From Candidatus Altarchaeota archaeon (GTDB lineage: Archaea; Altiarchaeota; Altiarchaeia; IMC4; QMZM01), in contig JAFGDV010000018.1 in the NCBI GenBank assembly GCA_016931955.1, forward strand, positions 1-12,661: a stretch of DNA of 12,661 nucleotides. Direction: 5' to 3'. Made by a program: the position numbers and the translations under genes. How positions within the stretch are numbered: position 1 is the stretch's first letter; each line of letters opens with the position of its first letter. Below, piece after piece: positions 6,428 through 12,661 of the stretch. The notes beneath the pieces are model-generated. The model had not been told where the DNA came from. It searched no databases and saw only the letters and a program-made list of their open reading frames with translations.

Positions 6428-7072
6428 ATGCCGAGAAAAGCACTTGACAGGGAGATGGAAAAGATAAAACGGGACATCATGGAGATGTCTGAGTTGGTGC
6501 GTTATGCTGTCTCCAAAGCGATGACTGCGCTTGAAAAAAACGACAGAAAGCTTGGTGAGGAGGTTATCTTGGGCGACGAACTGATAGACAACTATCAAAC
6601 GCAGATAAGGAGGAGGAGCATTCAAGCAATCGCCTTACAGCAGCCAGTAGCCAAGGATTTAAGGGTGATAGGCATCTCCATGGATGTGGCATACAACCTC
6701 GAGAGGATCGGGGACTACGCCAAAGACATCGTGGAGATACTGGAGCACATGAACGGATCCTATGTGATCCCAGAGGAGATTGATAGACTGGGGGAGATGG
6801 CGCTGAAGATGGTAGAGGATTCCGCAGACGCTTTCGTGAACGAAAGAAAAGAAAAGATCGAAGCCGTCTTAATGATGGAGGAGGAAGTTGATACAATCTA
6901 TGAATCAACGTTCCCGCTGCTGAAGAAAACAGTCAAAGAAGACTCCGAGCAATGCACCAGCGCGTTAAATTTCGCGTTGATCGCGAAATTCCTTGAGAGG
7001 ATAGCAGACCACTCAGTGAACATCGTGAACCGGGCCCTCTATGGGATACACGGTAGAGAAGAGTATCTTTGA
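6428..7072 (+). CDS. phoU: Phosphate transport regulator PhoU, copy 1
   Basis: 214 residues, the standard PhoU length, built of two homologous three-helix bundles. Each half carries the metal-cluster motif of the family: ERIGDYAKDI (92-101) and ERIADHSVNI (190-199). PhoU is a cytoplasmic protein that restrains Pst activity and phosphate signalling in bacteria. Archaea lack a clear PhoR/PhoB pathway in most lineages, so direct action on the transporter is more likely here. Translation starts from GGAGGG at 6416-6421, six bases before the ATG. It is the last gene of pst operon 1 despite the longer 104-nt spacer. The stop is 2 bp from the stop of the convergent small gene. Confidence 0.93.
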   Translation: MPRKALDREMEKIKRDIMEMSELVRYAVSKAMTALEKNDRKLGEEVILGDELIDNYQTQIRRRSIQAIALQQPVAKDLRVIGISMDVAYNLERIGDYAKDIVEILEHMNGSYVIPEEIDRLGEMALKMVEDSADAFVNERKEKIEAVLMMEEEVDTIYESTFPLLKKTVKEDSEQCTSALNFALIAKFLERIADHSVNIVNRALYGIHGREEYL

Positions 7073-7074
7073 GA

Positions 7075-7299
7075 TCATACAGGTGAGGGTATTACATCAC
7101 ATCCCTCCTTTAGGGCTTCCCTCACCGCTCGATATACGAAGATTGGCGTGAAATCGGTTATCCTCGCATTGCTTTCCTCGTTTTCTCTTTGGTTCATGTA
7201 TAGACCCAGTATTTCGTCTCTATTGTTTTCACCGAATTCATCTATCAGCCTGTCTATGTTTGCCCTGTGTGCGCTTTCGATAACGTTTAATTCAGCCAT
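7075..7299 (-). CDS. Small helical protein, possibly DUF3562-like
   Basis: 74 residues starting at the ATG 7299-7297. The sequence is charged and helical: NIDRLIDEFGENNRDEILGL, then ARITDFTPIFVYRAVREALK. The pattern of a helix, a short turn and a final helix with an F-x-P-I-F-V-x-R-A-V-R-E-A-L motif resembles DUF3562-type three-helix proteins, whose function is unknown; that assignment is from memory and moderate. The start is supported by a TATA-like box (7331-7338) about 35 nt upstream. An in-frame extension to 7677 exists but would run antisense through the neighbouring regulator gene and its promoter, so it was rejected. It sits between the two pst operons and shares its promoter region with the AbrB-PhoU gene, so a link to phosphate control is possible. 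Confidence 0.75.
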   Translation of the reverse strand: MAELNVIESAHRANIDRLIDEFGENNRDEILGLYMNQRENEESNARITDFTPIFVYRAVREALKEGCDVIPSPV

Positions 7300-7302
7300 G
7301 GA

Positions 7303-7325
7303 ATATTCTCTGAATACGAGAATAT
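7303..7325. promoter_or_regulatory. Inverted repeat between TATA box and start of the small minus-strand gene
   Basis: ATATTCTC (7303-7310) and GAGAATAT (7318-7325) form perfect 8-bp arms separated by 7 nt. The repeat covers the expected transcription start of the minus-strand gene starting at 7299, an ideal place for a repressor to block initiation. Function is inferred from position only. Confidence 0.4.
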
Positions 7326-7330
7326 AAGGT

Positions 7331-7338
7331 TTTATAAA
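7331..7338 (-). promoter_or_regulatory. TATA box of the small minus-strand gene
   Basis: TTTATAAA is a palindromic A/T box centred about 35 nt upstream of the minus-strand ATG at 7299, the same distance as in the 2992-3001 promoter. It is too far (about 84 nt) from the plus-strand start at 7419 to serve that gene. Confidence 0.5.
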
Positions 7339-7341
7339 TAG

Positions 7342-7370
7342 ACTATATAGATTATATAATTTATCTATGT
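7342..7370. promoter_or_regulatory. Candidate operator upstream of the AbrB-PhoU gene
   Basis: The 17-base block ACTATATAGATTATATA (7342-7358) recurs with one mismatch at 8341-8357 upstream of pstS2. Here it belongs to a longer imperfect palindrome with arms ATAGAT (7347-7352) and ATCTAT (7363-7368). A related ATAGAT...ATCT element (7394-7406) overlaps the TATA region of the regulator gene. The site lies between two divergent TATA boxes and could control both genes. The AbrB-PhoU protein itself is the obvious candidate binder, which is inference. Confidence 0.45.
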
Positions 7371-7387
7371 ATATTCCTTTAATAACA

Positions 7388-7397
7388 AAATATATAG
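7388..7397 (+). promoter_or_regulatory. TATA box of the AbrB-PhoU regulator gene
   Basis: AAATATATAG is centred about 26 nt before the ATG at 7419. With initiation about 25 nt downstream, transcription would start at or next to the start codon, giving a leaderless mRNA. Consistent with this, only an A-rich run and no ribosome binding site precedes the ATG. Confidence 0.5.
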
Positions 7398-7418
7398 ATT
7401 TTATCTGAAGCAAAAAAA

Positions 7419-8333
7419 ATGGACTACCGGAAGATACAACTAACAGGGGAATCAACCTATATAATCTCCCTCCCAAAGAAGTGGGTTGAGAGAAACGAAC
7501 TAGATAGAGGAGACGTATTGGCCATCGTGGATAGGGGAGACGACCTTGTTTTAAAGGTGAAAGAAGAGAAAGAGACAGAATCAACGATAAGCATCGAAAA
7601 GAAGAGCCTTGAACTGGTCTCCCGGATGCTGATAACAAAATACATCCAAGGCTTCGACACCGTAACAATAACCTCAAAAGACTACATACCGTTAGAGATA
7701 AAAAAGGGTTTAAAAGATATTTCTGCGCTTCTCATCGGCATGGAGGAATTCGGGGAGACCTCAAACGAGATCGTCTTCAGGATGCTCATGAGAGAGAAGG
7801 GCAACGTCGAAGACACCGTGCTCAGGATGCACAGGATGTCCCTTTCTTCCCTGAAGGAACTCCTGGACAATATAAGCGAGGGAGACTACAACGAACACGT
7901 CCTTCAGAGCATAATACAACGGGACAACGAGATAGATAAATTCTATTTCCTCGTATTGAGGCAGCTTTCCTCGCTCAGCAGCTATGACGCCGTTATGTGG
8001 GGAAACGTAGCCAAAAAAATCGAGAGACTATCGGACCACATAGAAAACATAGCACGTCTTGTGACTGAAGGCGGTCGGATCAGAGAGGAGCACATAAAAG
8101 AATACAGGAAACTGATAGAGATGTATTCGTCTGTCAGTTTCGCCCTGAAAAACAAGAGCCTGAAGAAGGCTGAGGAGATACTTGAGGTGGTGAAGGATTT
8201 CAGGATCAAGGAGAAGAGGATGGCCGACAGTATCAAGAAAACAGAACCGAAAACGCTTCTAGCCTACGAGAGCCTGAAGAGGATCGGAGAATACACCTCA
8301 GACATCGCAGAGGTTGCTATAAACATGATCTGA
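7419..8333 (+). CDS. SpoVT-AbrB/PhoU fusion, phosphate-responsive transcription regulator
   Basis: 304 residues. Residues about 3-48 form a SpoVT-AbrB swapped-hairpin DNA-binding domain, with the typical RKIQLTGESTYIISLPKKWV start and DRGDVLAIVDRGDDLVLKV strands. Residues about 110-304 are PhoU-like helices. The first metal-type motif is ERLSDHIENI (202-211). The second is degenerate, RIGEYTSDIA (289-298), with glutamate where aspartate is usual. Such fusions are common in archaea near pst genes and are thought to couple phosphate status to transcription. It stands 76 nt upstream of pstS2, with its own promoter and a shared operator-like block in front of both itself and pstS2, suggesting autoregulation plus control of operon 2. 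Confidence 0.88.
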   Translation: MDYRKIQLTGESTYIISLPKKWVERNELDRGDVLAIVDRGDDLVLKVKEEKETESTISIEKKSLELVSRMLITKYIQGFDTVTITSKDYIPLEIKKGLKDISALLIGMEEFGETSNEIVFRMLMREKGNVEDTVLRMHRMSLSSLKELLDNISEGDYNEHVLQSIIQRDNEIDKFYFLVLRQLSSLSSYDAVMWGNVAKKIERLSDHIENIARLVTEGGRIREEHIKEYRKLIEMYSSVSFALKNKSLKKAEEILEVVKDFRIKEKRMADSIKKTEPKTLLAYESLKRIGEYTSDIAEVAINMI

Positions 8334-8340
8334 TAGAGAA

Positions 8341-8366
8341 ACTATATAGAGTATATATCTTATGTT
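8341..8366. promoter_or_regulatory. Candidate operator upstream of pstS2
   Basis: ACTATATAGAGTATATA (8341-8357) matches the block at 7342-7358 at 16 of 17 bases and is followed by TCTTATG, resembling the TCTATG that ends the first copy. It sits immediately upstream of the pstS2 TATA box, where an archaeal activator would bind or a repressor would hinder factor B. No comparable site is visible upstream of pstS1. Confidence 0.45.
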
Positions 8367-8370
8367 CAGA

Positions 8371-8382
8371 CTATATTTATAG
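8371..8382 (+). promoter_or_regulatory. TATA box of pst operon 2
   Basis: CTATATTTATAG has 5-bp inverted arms and is centred about 33 nt before the pstS2 ATG at 8410. The predicted leader is only about 5-9 nt, consistent with the absence of a ribosome binding site in the A-rich sequence before the ATG. Confidence 0.5.
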
Positions 8383-8409
8383 CCCCAACAACAACATAAA
8401 ATCAAAAAA

Positions 8410-9255
8410 ATGGAAACAAAAAGGTTACCAAAACTTGGGGCTGCGGCGATTCTGCTGATAAGCGCAGTAATCCTAACAGGCTGCATGGACGGTGGGGATA
8501 GTGAAGTGGAAAAAAAGACCCTGACCATTGCAGGTTCTACAACGGTTCAGCCGATAAGCATAAAGGCTGCTGAGATATACATGGGAGAGCACCAGAACGT
8601 GGAGATAATCGTCCAAGGAGGCGGCTCTGGAACAGGAATAAAGATGATAGGGGAAGGTTCAATAGACATTGGAGCCACATCAAGGGAACTCAAGGATTCT
8701 GAGAAAGAAGACTACCCAGACCTAGTAATGCACGAGATAGCCGCCGACGGTATCGCTTTGATAGTGCACCCAAGCAATAAAATAGAGGATTTAACGAAAC
8801 AACAGATACAGGACATCTTCTCAGGAAAGATAAAGAACTTCAAGGAAGTAGGCGGGCAAGACAGAGAAATCGTCGTCATCATCAGGGAAGAAGGCTCAGG
8901 TACCAGGTCGACTTTCGAAGAACTGGTGATGAACAAGGGGGAGACACCAAACTCTGAGGATTCATTGCAGAAGCCATCCAATGGCGCAGTTAAGGCAACC
9001 ATATCATTAAAAGAGAACGCCATAGGCTACCTCGGTTTAGGATACATCGACGAAAGCGTGAAAGCCTTGAAGGTTGAAGAAGTGACCCCATCAGCTGAGA
9101 CTGTAATGGACGGATCCTACCCACTGTCAAGGAAAATCTACCTGATAACAAAAGGAGAACCTAAGGACGCAATAAAAGACTTCATAGATTTCATAATGTC
9201 TGAAAGGGGACAGGGTATAGTAGAAGAAGAGGGATTCATAAGAGTTGATAGGTAA
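8410..9255 (+). CDS. pstS: Phosphate ABC transporter substrate-binding lipoprotein PstS, copy 2
   Basis: 281 residues. A positively charged start (KRLPK), a hydrophobic segment (about 10-22) and a clear lipobox LTGC (C25) mark an exported lipoprotein. PstS landmarks are TIAGSTTVQP (39-48), QGGGSGTGI (69-77), GATSREL (88-94) and EGSGTRSTF (161-169). Similarity to copy 1 is strong along the whole chain but with many substitutions, especially in the C-terminal third and in the linker after the lipobox. First gene of pst operon 2. It has its own promoter and an operator-like block shared with the upstream regulator gene. The two PstS proteins may differ in affinity or conditions of use, which the sequence cannot show. 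Confidence 0.96.
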   Translation: METKRLPKLGAAAILLISAVILTGCMDGGDSEVEKKTLTIAGSTTVQPISIKAAEIYMGEHQNVEIIVQGGGSGTGIKMIGEGSIDIGATSRELKDSEKEDYPDLVMHEIAADGIALIVHPSNKIEDLTKQQIQDIFSGKIKNFKEVGGQDREIVVIIREEGSGTRSTFEELVMNKGETPNSEDSLQKPSNGAVKATISLKENAIGYLGLGYIDESVKALKVEEVTPSAETVMDGSYPLSRKIYLITKGEPKDAIKDFIDFIMSERGQGIVEEEGFIRVDR

Positions 9256-10126
9256 GAAACAATTTAACGCTGAGGCAATAGCAAAGAGGACTCTTTTCCT
9301 GTTCGCGATAACAGGAGCCCTCATCCTATTCCTTATCGTGGTCTTCATCTTCAAGGAAGGACTGCCAATATTCAATCAGATAAATCCTGTAGATTTCATG
9401 CTCGGCGGCGAATGGAGCCCCAGCAAAGACGTATACGGAGCTCTGCCCTTCATCGCAGCAACCATCCTCATAACAGCCGGCGCCTTGATGATCGCAGTAC
9501 CGCTTGGCATATCATGCTCCGTGTTTCTCGCAGAGATCGCACCAAAATGGGCGAGGGAGCTGGTCAGACCGGCAATAGAGCTCCTCGCAGGGATACCCTC
9601 AATAGTTTATGGCTTGTTCGCCTTGGTCGTCATAGTAAACACCATAGAGGTCTCATTCGATGTGCCAACTGGTGAAAGCATACTCGCAGGTTCCCTGATA
9701 CTGGCGATAATGATCCTCCCCATAATAATAAGCATATCGCAGGATTCGATAGAAGCGGTTCCAAGAGCATACAAGGAAGGCTCCTATGCCATGGGTGCAA
9801 CAGACACCCAGACCATCACAAGGATAGTGATACCGACAGCAACTCCCGGAATAGTCGCAGGCATAATTCTGGGAATGGGCAGAGCCATAGGGGAAACCAT
9901 GGCAGTAGTCCTCGTCCTGGGGAACGTGGAAAAGATCCCAACAAACCTGCTGGACCAAGGGGAAGCCCTTACCTCGGTCATCCTGTTGGAGATGGGAGAA
10001 GCCGCCGTGGGAAGCCCCCACTACAATGCCCTCTTCGCCCTCAGCATGATACTCTTCATGATAGTGTTCTCATTAAGCTCCATATCAAACCATATCATAG
10101 CAAAGAGGGGGTTAAGGCCAGGATGA
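9245..10126 (+). CDS. pstC: Phosphate ABC transporter permease PstC, copy 2
   Basis: 293 residues, six predicted membrane segments, with the coupling loop EAVPRAYKEGSYAMGATDTQ (170-189) followed by ITRIVIPTATPGIVAG and GRAIGETMAVVL. The start is a TTG at 9245 overlapping the last 11 bases of pstS2. No ATG is available before the first membrane segment, and AGAGGG lies at 9228-9233, rather far for a ribosome binding site, so coupling to pstS2 translation is likely. Unlike copy 1 it keeps the proline-glycine after the coupling helix. It forms the phosphate channel with PstA2. Confidence 0.95.
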   Translation: MIGKKQFNAEAIAKRTLFLFAITGALILFLIVVFIFKEGLPIFNQINPVDFMLGGEWSPSKDVYGALPFIAATILITAGALMIAVPLGISCSVFLAEIAPKWARELVRPAIELLAGIPSIVYGLFALVVIVNTIEVSFDVPTGESILAGSLILAIMILPIIISISQDSIEAVPRAYKEGSYAMGATDTQTITRIVIPTATPGIVAGIILGMGRAIGETMAVVLVLGNVEKIPTNLLDQGEALTSVILLEMGEAAVGSPHYNALFALSMILFMIVFSLSSISNHIIAKRGLRPG

Positions 10127-10968
10127 TAACAGCAAACACCGCAGACAGGCTTCTTAAGATACTGCTATGGGCTTCAGCCTTCGCCATAATACTGGTACTG
10201 TTTTCCATTATGGGCTATGTATTCCTCATGGGAGCAGGGGTTATGAATCTAGAATTCATCTTCACTACGGCGAAAAACAACTGGAAGGAGGGCGGAATCA
10301 TCACGGCAATAGAGGGAACACTCATCGTAGTATCCATAGCCGTTTTATTTGCCGCCCCCATCGGAATAGGTGCAGCCATATATCTCGCAGAATTCACACG
10401 CGAAGGAAAGACCACGAAGATCATAAGGCTTGCCGCTGATTCATTGAACGCGATACCTTCGATAGTTTTCGGCCTCTTCGGCCTGACGCTGTTTATACAT
10501 TACCTGAAGGATTACACTGGTGGGGCTTCCCTCCTCTCAGCAGGCCTGACCCTCAGCTTCATGATCCTGCCAACAATAATGAGAACCTCCGAAGTCTCCA
10601 TAAGAACAGTCCCACTCCAGGAGAAGATGGGAAGCTACGCCTTGGGCGCTACAAAGCTGCAGACAGTAAAGAATATAGTCATACCAGGAGCGCTTCCAGG
10701 AATATTCACGGGCATAATCCTCAGCCTGGGGAGGGCTGCAGGAGAAACCGCCCCCATCGTATTCATGACAGCATTGAACCCGATAACCCCGTCTTCGATA
10801 TTCCGAGGAGGTAATGCTTTAACAACAACCCTCTACTATCTCACATCCGAGGGAATATCGATCAATAGAGCATTCGGCATAGCCCTCACTTTAATACTCA
10901 TAGTGTTAACGCTCAACTACTCGGCAAGATTCGTCAACAACTACCTTACAAGGAACCAGAGGAGATGA
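10123..10968 (+). CDS. pstA: Phosphate ABC transporter permease PstA, copy 2
   Basis: 281 residues. The ATG overlaps the pstC2 stop in an ATGA. It has six membrane segments and the PstA hallmarks [49 protein letters not shown] and [12 protein letters not shown]. The end ([18 protein letters not shown]) parallels LNYSARRLNRYLSRNLKR of copy 1. It is the channel partner of PstC2. Its last codons overlap the pstB2 start, again in an ATGA. Confidence 0.95.
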   Translation: MITANTADRLLKILLWASAFAIILVLFSIMGYVFLMGAGVMNLEFIFTTAKNNWKEGGIITAIEGTLIVVSIAVLFAAPIGIGAAIYLAEFTREGKTTKIIRLAADSLNAIPSIVFGLFGLTLFIHYLKDYTGGASLLSAGLTLSFMILPTIMRTSEVSIRTVPLQEKMGSYALGATKLQTVKNIVIPGALPGIFTGIILSLGRAAGETAPIVFMTALNPITPSSIFRGGNALTTTLYYLTSEGISINRAFGIALTLILIVLTLNYSARFVNNYLTRNQRR

Positions 10969-11723
10969 GTATGGAGAAGATAATCGTCAGAGAACTTAAC
11001 CTATGGTACGGAGAAAAACAGGCATTGGAGGACGTGAACATGCAGATCAGAGAGAACAGAGTAACGGCTTTGATAGGACCCTCAGGCTGCGGGAAATCCA
11101 CCTTCATCAGATGCCTGAACAGGATGAACGACAGGATTGAAGGAGTACGGATAACTGGAAAAGTAGAGATAGACGGAAAAAACATCTACGACAAGGATGT
11201 AGACGTCGTCGCTCTGAGAAAGAGGATCGGGATGCTATTCCAGAAGCCGAACCCGTTCCCGATGAGCATCTACGACAACGTAGCCTACGGGCCGAGGATA
11301 CACGGCACCGGAGACAAAAAAAAGCTAAGAGAAATCGTGGAAGACGGCATTAGAGGAGCTGCGCTCTGGGATGAAGTATCAGACAGACTGGAAACGAACG
11401 CGTTAGACCTCTCAGGTGGACAACAACAGAGACTATGCATTGCAAGAACACTAGCAGTAAAACCAGAGATCATACTATTCGATGAACCATGCTCTGCCTT
11501 GGACCCTATAGCTACTGGAAAGATTGAGGAACTAATACACGACTTAAAGAGGGAATACACAATAGTAATAGTAACACACAACATGCAACAAGCAGCAAGG
11601 GTGTCAGACTACACAGGATACTTCCTCTTAGGAGAGATGATAGAATTCGGAAAAACAAAAAAACTATTCGAAAATCCACACAAGAAGGAAACAGAAGACT
11701 ACATAACCGGAAGATTCGGATAA
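10965..11723 (+). CDS. pstB: Phosphate ABC transporter ATPase PstB, copy 2
   Basis: 252 residues with every ABC motif intact: Walker [10 protein letters not shown] (38-46), Q-loop Q93, signature LSGGQQQR (149-156), Walker B IILFDEP (169-175) and H-loop H205. The ATG at 10965 overlaps the pstA2 stop and gives the best length match to copy 1. A second in-frame ATG at 10971 has the better-spaced ribosome binding site (GGAG, 6 nt away) and may be the real start. From Walker A to the C-terminus it aligns with copy 1 without gaps, and several long tracts are identical at the DNA level, pointing to gene conversion. The ATPases may be interchangeable between the two transporters. Confidence 0.97.
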   Translation: MSMEKIIVRELNLWYGEKQALEDVNMQIRENRVTALIGPSGCGKSTFIRCLNRMNDRIEGVRITGKVEIDGKNIYDKDVDVVALRKRIGMLFQKPNPFPMSIYDNVAYGPRIHGTGDKKKLREIVEDGIRGAALWDEVSDRLETNALDLSGGQQQRLCIARTLAVKPEIILFDEPCSALDPIATGKIEELIHDLKREYTIVIVTHNMQQAARVSDYTGYFLLGEMIEFGKTKKLFENPHKKETEDYITGRFG

Positions 11724-11744
11724 AAAAAAAGGGGTGGAAAAAAA

Positions 11745-12389
11745 ATGCCGAGAAAAGCACTCGACAGAGAGATGGAAAAGGTAAAGAGAGACATCATGGA
11801 GATGACTGAATTAGTGAGTAAGGCGGTCTTGAAGGCAATAGCTGCGTTAGAGAAAAACGACAGAGACCTCGCGAGGAAGGTCGGCATAGAGGACGACCTA
11901 ATCAATGAATACGAGACCCAGATAAAGAAGAGGAGCATTCAGACGATAGCCTTACAGCAGCCGGTTGCCAAGGATTTAAGGATTATAAGCGTATCAATGG
12001 ATGTGGCATACAACCTTGAAAGGATCGGGGACTTCGCCAGGGACATAGCGATGAGCCTAGAGTACATAGACGATGGATATGTCATATTGGAAGAGATCAC
12101 TAAGATGGGCAAACTTGGAGCGCAGATGGTCAGGGATGCTGGAGACGCCTTCGTAAACGAGAGAAAAGAAAAAATCGACACCATAATGCAGATGGAGGAT
12201 GAAGTAGACAAGATCTATAAGTCGGTCTTCCCCATACTCAAGAAAAGCGTTGAAGGGGGTGAAGGAAAATGCTCGAACGCGTTAAATCTCATACTCATCT
12301 CAAAGTTCCTTGAGAGGATAGCGGACCACTCAGTGAACATAACAAACAGGGCAATGTATGAGATATACGGTAAAGAAGAATACCTGTAA
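11745..12389 (+). CDS. phoU: Phosphate transport regulator PhoU, copy 2
   Basis: 214 residues, the same length as copy 1 and alignable without gaps. Its metal-cluster motifs are ERIGDFARDI (92-101) and ERIADHSVNI (190-199). GGGGTGG at 11731-11737 lies 7 nt before the ATG and serves as ribosome binding site. Only 21 nt separate it from pstB2, so it is firmly in operon 2. The first 17 bases of the gene are identical to phoU1, while most of the rest has diverged. The role is presumed as for copy 1: a cytoplasmic restraint on the PstSCAB transporter according to phosphate supply. Its TAA abuts the stop of the convergent CBS-domain gene with no gap. Confidence 0.93.
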   Translation: MPRKALDREMEKVKRDIMEMTELVSKAVLKAIAALEKNDRDLARKVGIEDDLINEYETQIKKRSIQTIALQQPVAKDLRIISVSMDVAYNLERIGDFARDIAMSLEYIDDGYVILEEITKMGKLGAQMVRDAGDAFVNERKEKIDTIMQMEDEVDKIYKSVFPILKKSVEGGEGKCSNALNLILISKFLERIADHSVNITNRAMYEIYGKEEYL

Positions 12390-12661
12390 TCAACGAGGAG
12401 GTCTGCCGAAGGTGCGTCTACCGTATTCTTGGACCTTTCTGGCTGAGAGATAAGCCAAGCTCTTGGCTACGTCCCGCGTAGTTATGATTCCGATGATTTT
12501 ACCCTCTTCCACAACAGGGAGCCTACGGATATCATGCTCATTGAACATCTCACTTGCAGCATATACGTCTTTCCCAGAGTCTATGGTGTAAGCGCACTCG
12601 CTCATTATCTGCGAGATAGTGGTAACCTTCGGATCATAACCTACGGCCACAATCTTCTTAA
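12390..12661 (-). CDS. CBS-domain protein, C-terminal part, runs off the window
   Basis: The frame stays open to the right edge (codons for K-K-I precede the GTG at 12650), so this is probably the C-terminal portion of a longer protein. It contains one CBS domain: SQIMSECAYTIDSGKDVYAA, then MFNEHDIRRLPVVEEGKIIG and IITTRDVAKSL. CBS domains come in pairs that bind adenosine nucleotides or related ligands, so a first CBS copy is expected just outside the window. The tail ends in an arginine-rich GRRTFGRPPR. Archaea hold many such stand-alone CBS proteins of unknown role. A separate short protein starting at GTG 12650 is less likely because one CBS repeat alone is incomplete. Confidence 0.8.
   Translation of the reverse strand, partial: KKIVAVGYDPKVTTISQIMSECAYTIDSGKDVYAASEMFNEHDIRRLPVVEEGKIIGIITTRDVAKSLAYLSARKVQEYGRRTFGRPPR

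Larger units (their letters stand above)
3031..12389 (+). repeat. Tandem duplication of the pstSCAB-phoU operon
   Basis: Two five-gene operons in the same order and orientation, 3031-7072 and 8410-12389, start-to-start offset about 5.3-5.4 kb. Divergence differs by gene: pstB is close to identical in long tracts, while pstS, pstC, pstA and phoU show many silent and amino acid changes. The intervening 7073-8409 segment (small minus-strand gene and AbrB-PhoU regulator) has no duplicate in the window. Confidence 0.9.

Noticed and set aside
7300-7677. N-terminal extension of the small minus-strand gene to about 200 residues
   Set aside because: The extra part is antisense to the AbrB-PhoU gene and its promoter, its composition is unlike the C-terminal part, and a TATA box is correctly placed for the ATG at 7299.
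1-12661. CRISPR array, rRNA, tRNA, or transposase gene
   Set aside because: No regularly spaced direct repeats, no conserved RNA-gene sequence and no transposase-like protein were seen on either strand.

Overview
The window is a densely packed stretch of an archaeal chromosome. The evidence is a divergent relative of the archaeal GHMP-type shikimate kinase, a regulator fusing a SpoVT-AbrB DNA-binding domain to a PhoU domain, A/T-only TATA-like boxes about 26-39 nt upstream of start codons with little or no leader, and heavy AGA/AGG use for arginine. A euryarchaeal, methanogen-related lineage is my best guess, but the sequence alone does not settle it.

Layout. 1-294 holds the 3' end of an unidentified, possibly broken gene, overlaid by a cluster of tight hairpins inside a 13-bp inverted repeat (10-130). 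291-912 (-) is a two-gene unit: a 43-residue basic protein, too short for ordinary ORF calling, followed 4 nt later by a small nucleotidyltransferase-fold protein, which together resemble a toxin-antitoxin pair. 983-1900 (+) is the shikimate kinase homolog, whose ATP-binding loop has lost its serines. 1895-2962 (-) is a YhcC/TIGR01212-type radical SAM protein. 2963-3030 is a divergent promoter whose 10-bp palindromic TATA box lies exactly midway between the two start codons.

3031-12389 is dominated by two complete high-affinity phosphate uptake operons in tandem, pstS-pstC-pstA-pstB-phoU (3031-7072 and 8410-12389). Between them lie a small DUF3562-like gene on the minus strand (7075-7299) and the AbrB-PhoU regulator (7419-8333). 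In each operon PstS is a membrane-anchored phosphate-binding lipoprotein, PstC and PstA form the channel, PstB is the ATPase, and PhoU probably modulates the transporter in response to phosphate. A near-identical 17-bp block (16/17) lies upstream of both the AbrB-PhoU gene and pstS2 but not pstS1, so the two operons may be controlled differently.

The operons have diverged, yet pstB1 and pstB2 share blocks of up to about 62 identical nucleotides including silent sites, which points to gene conversion. The pstB1-phoU1 spacer also contains what looks like a leftover pstB 3' end, as if operons had recombined there. The right edge (12390-12661, -) is the C-terminal part of a CBS-domain protein that runs out of the window. 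Convergent genes throughout abut or overlap at their stop codons (291/294, 1895/1900, 7072/7075, 12389/12390).
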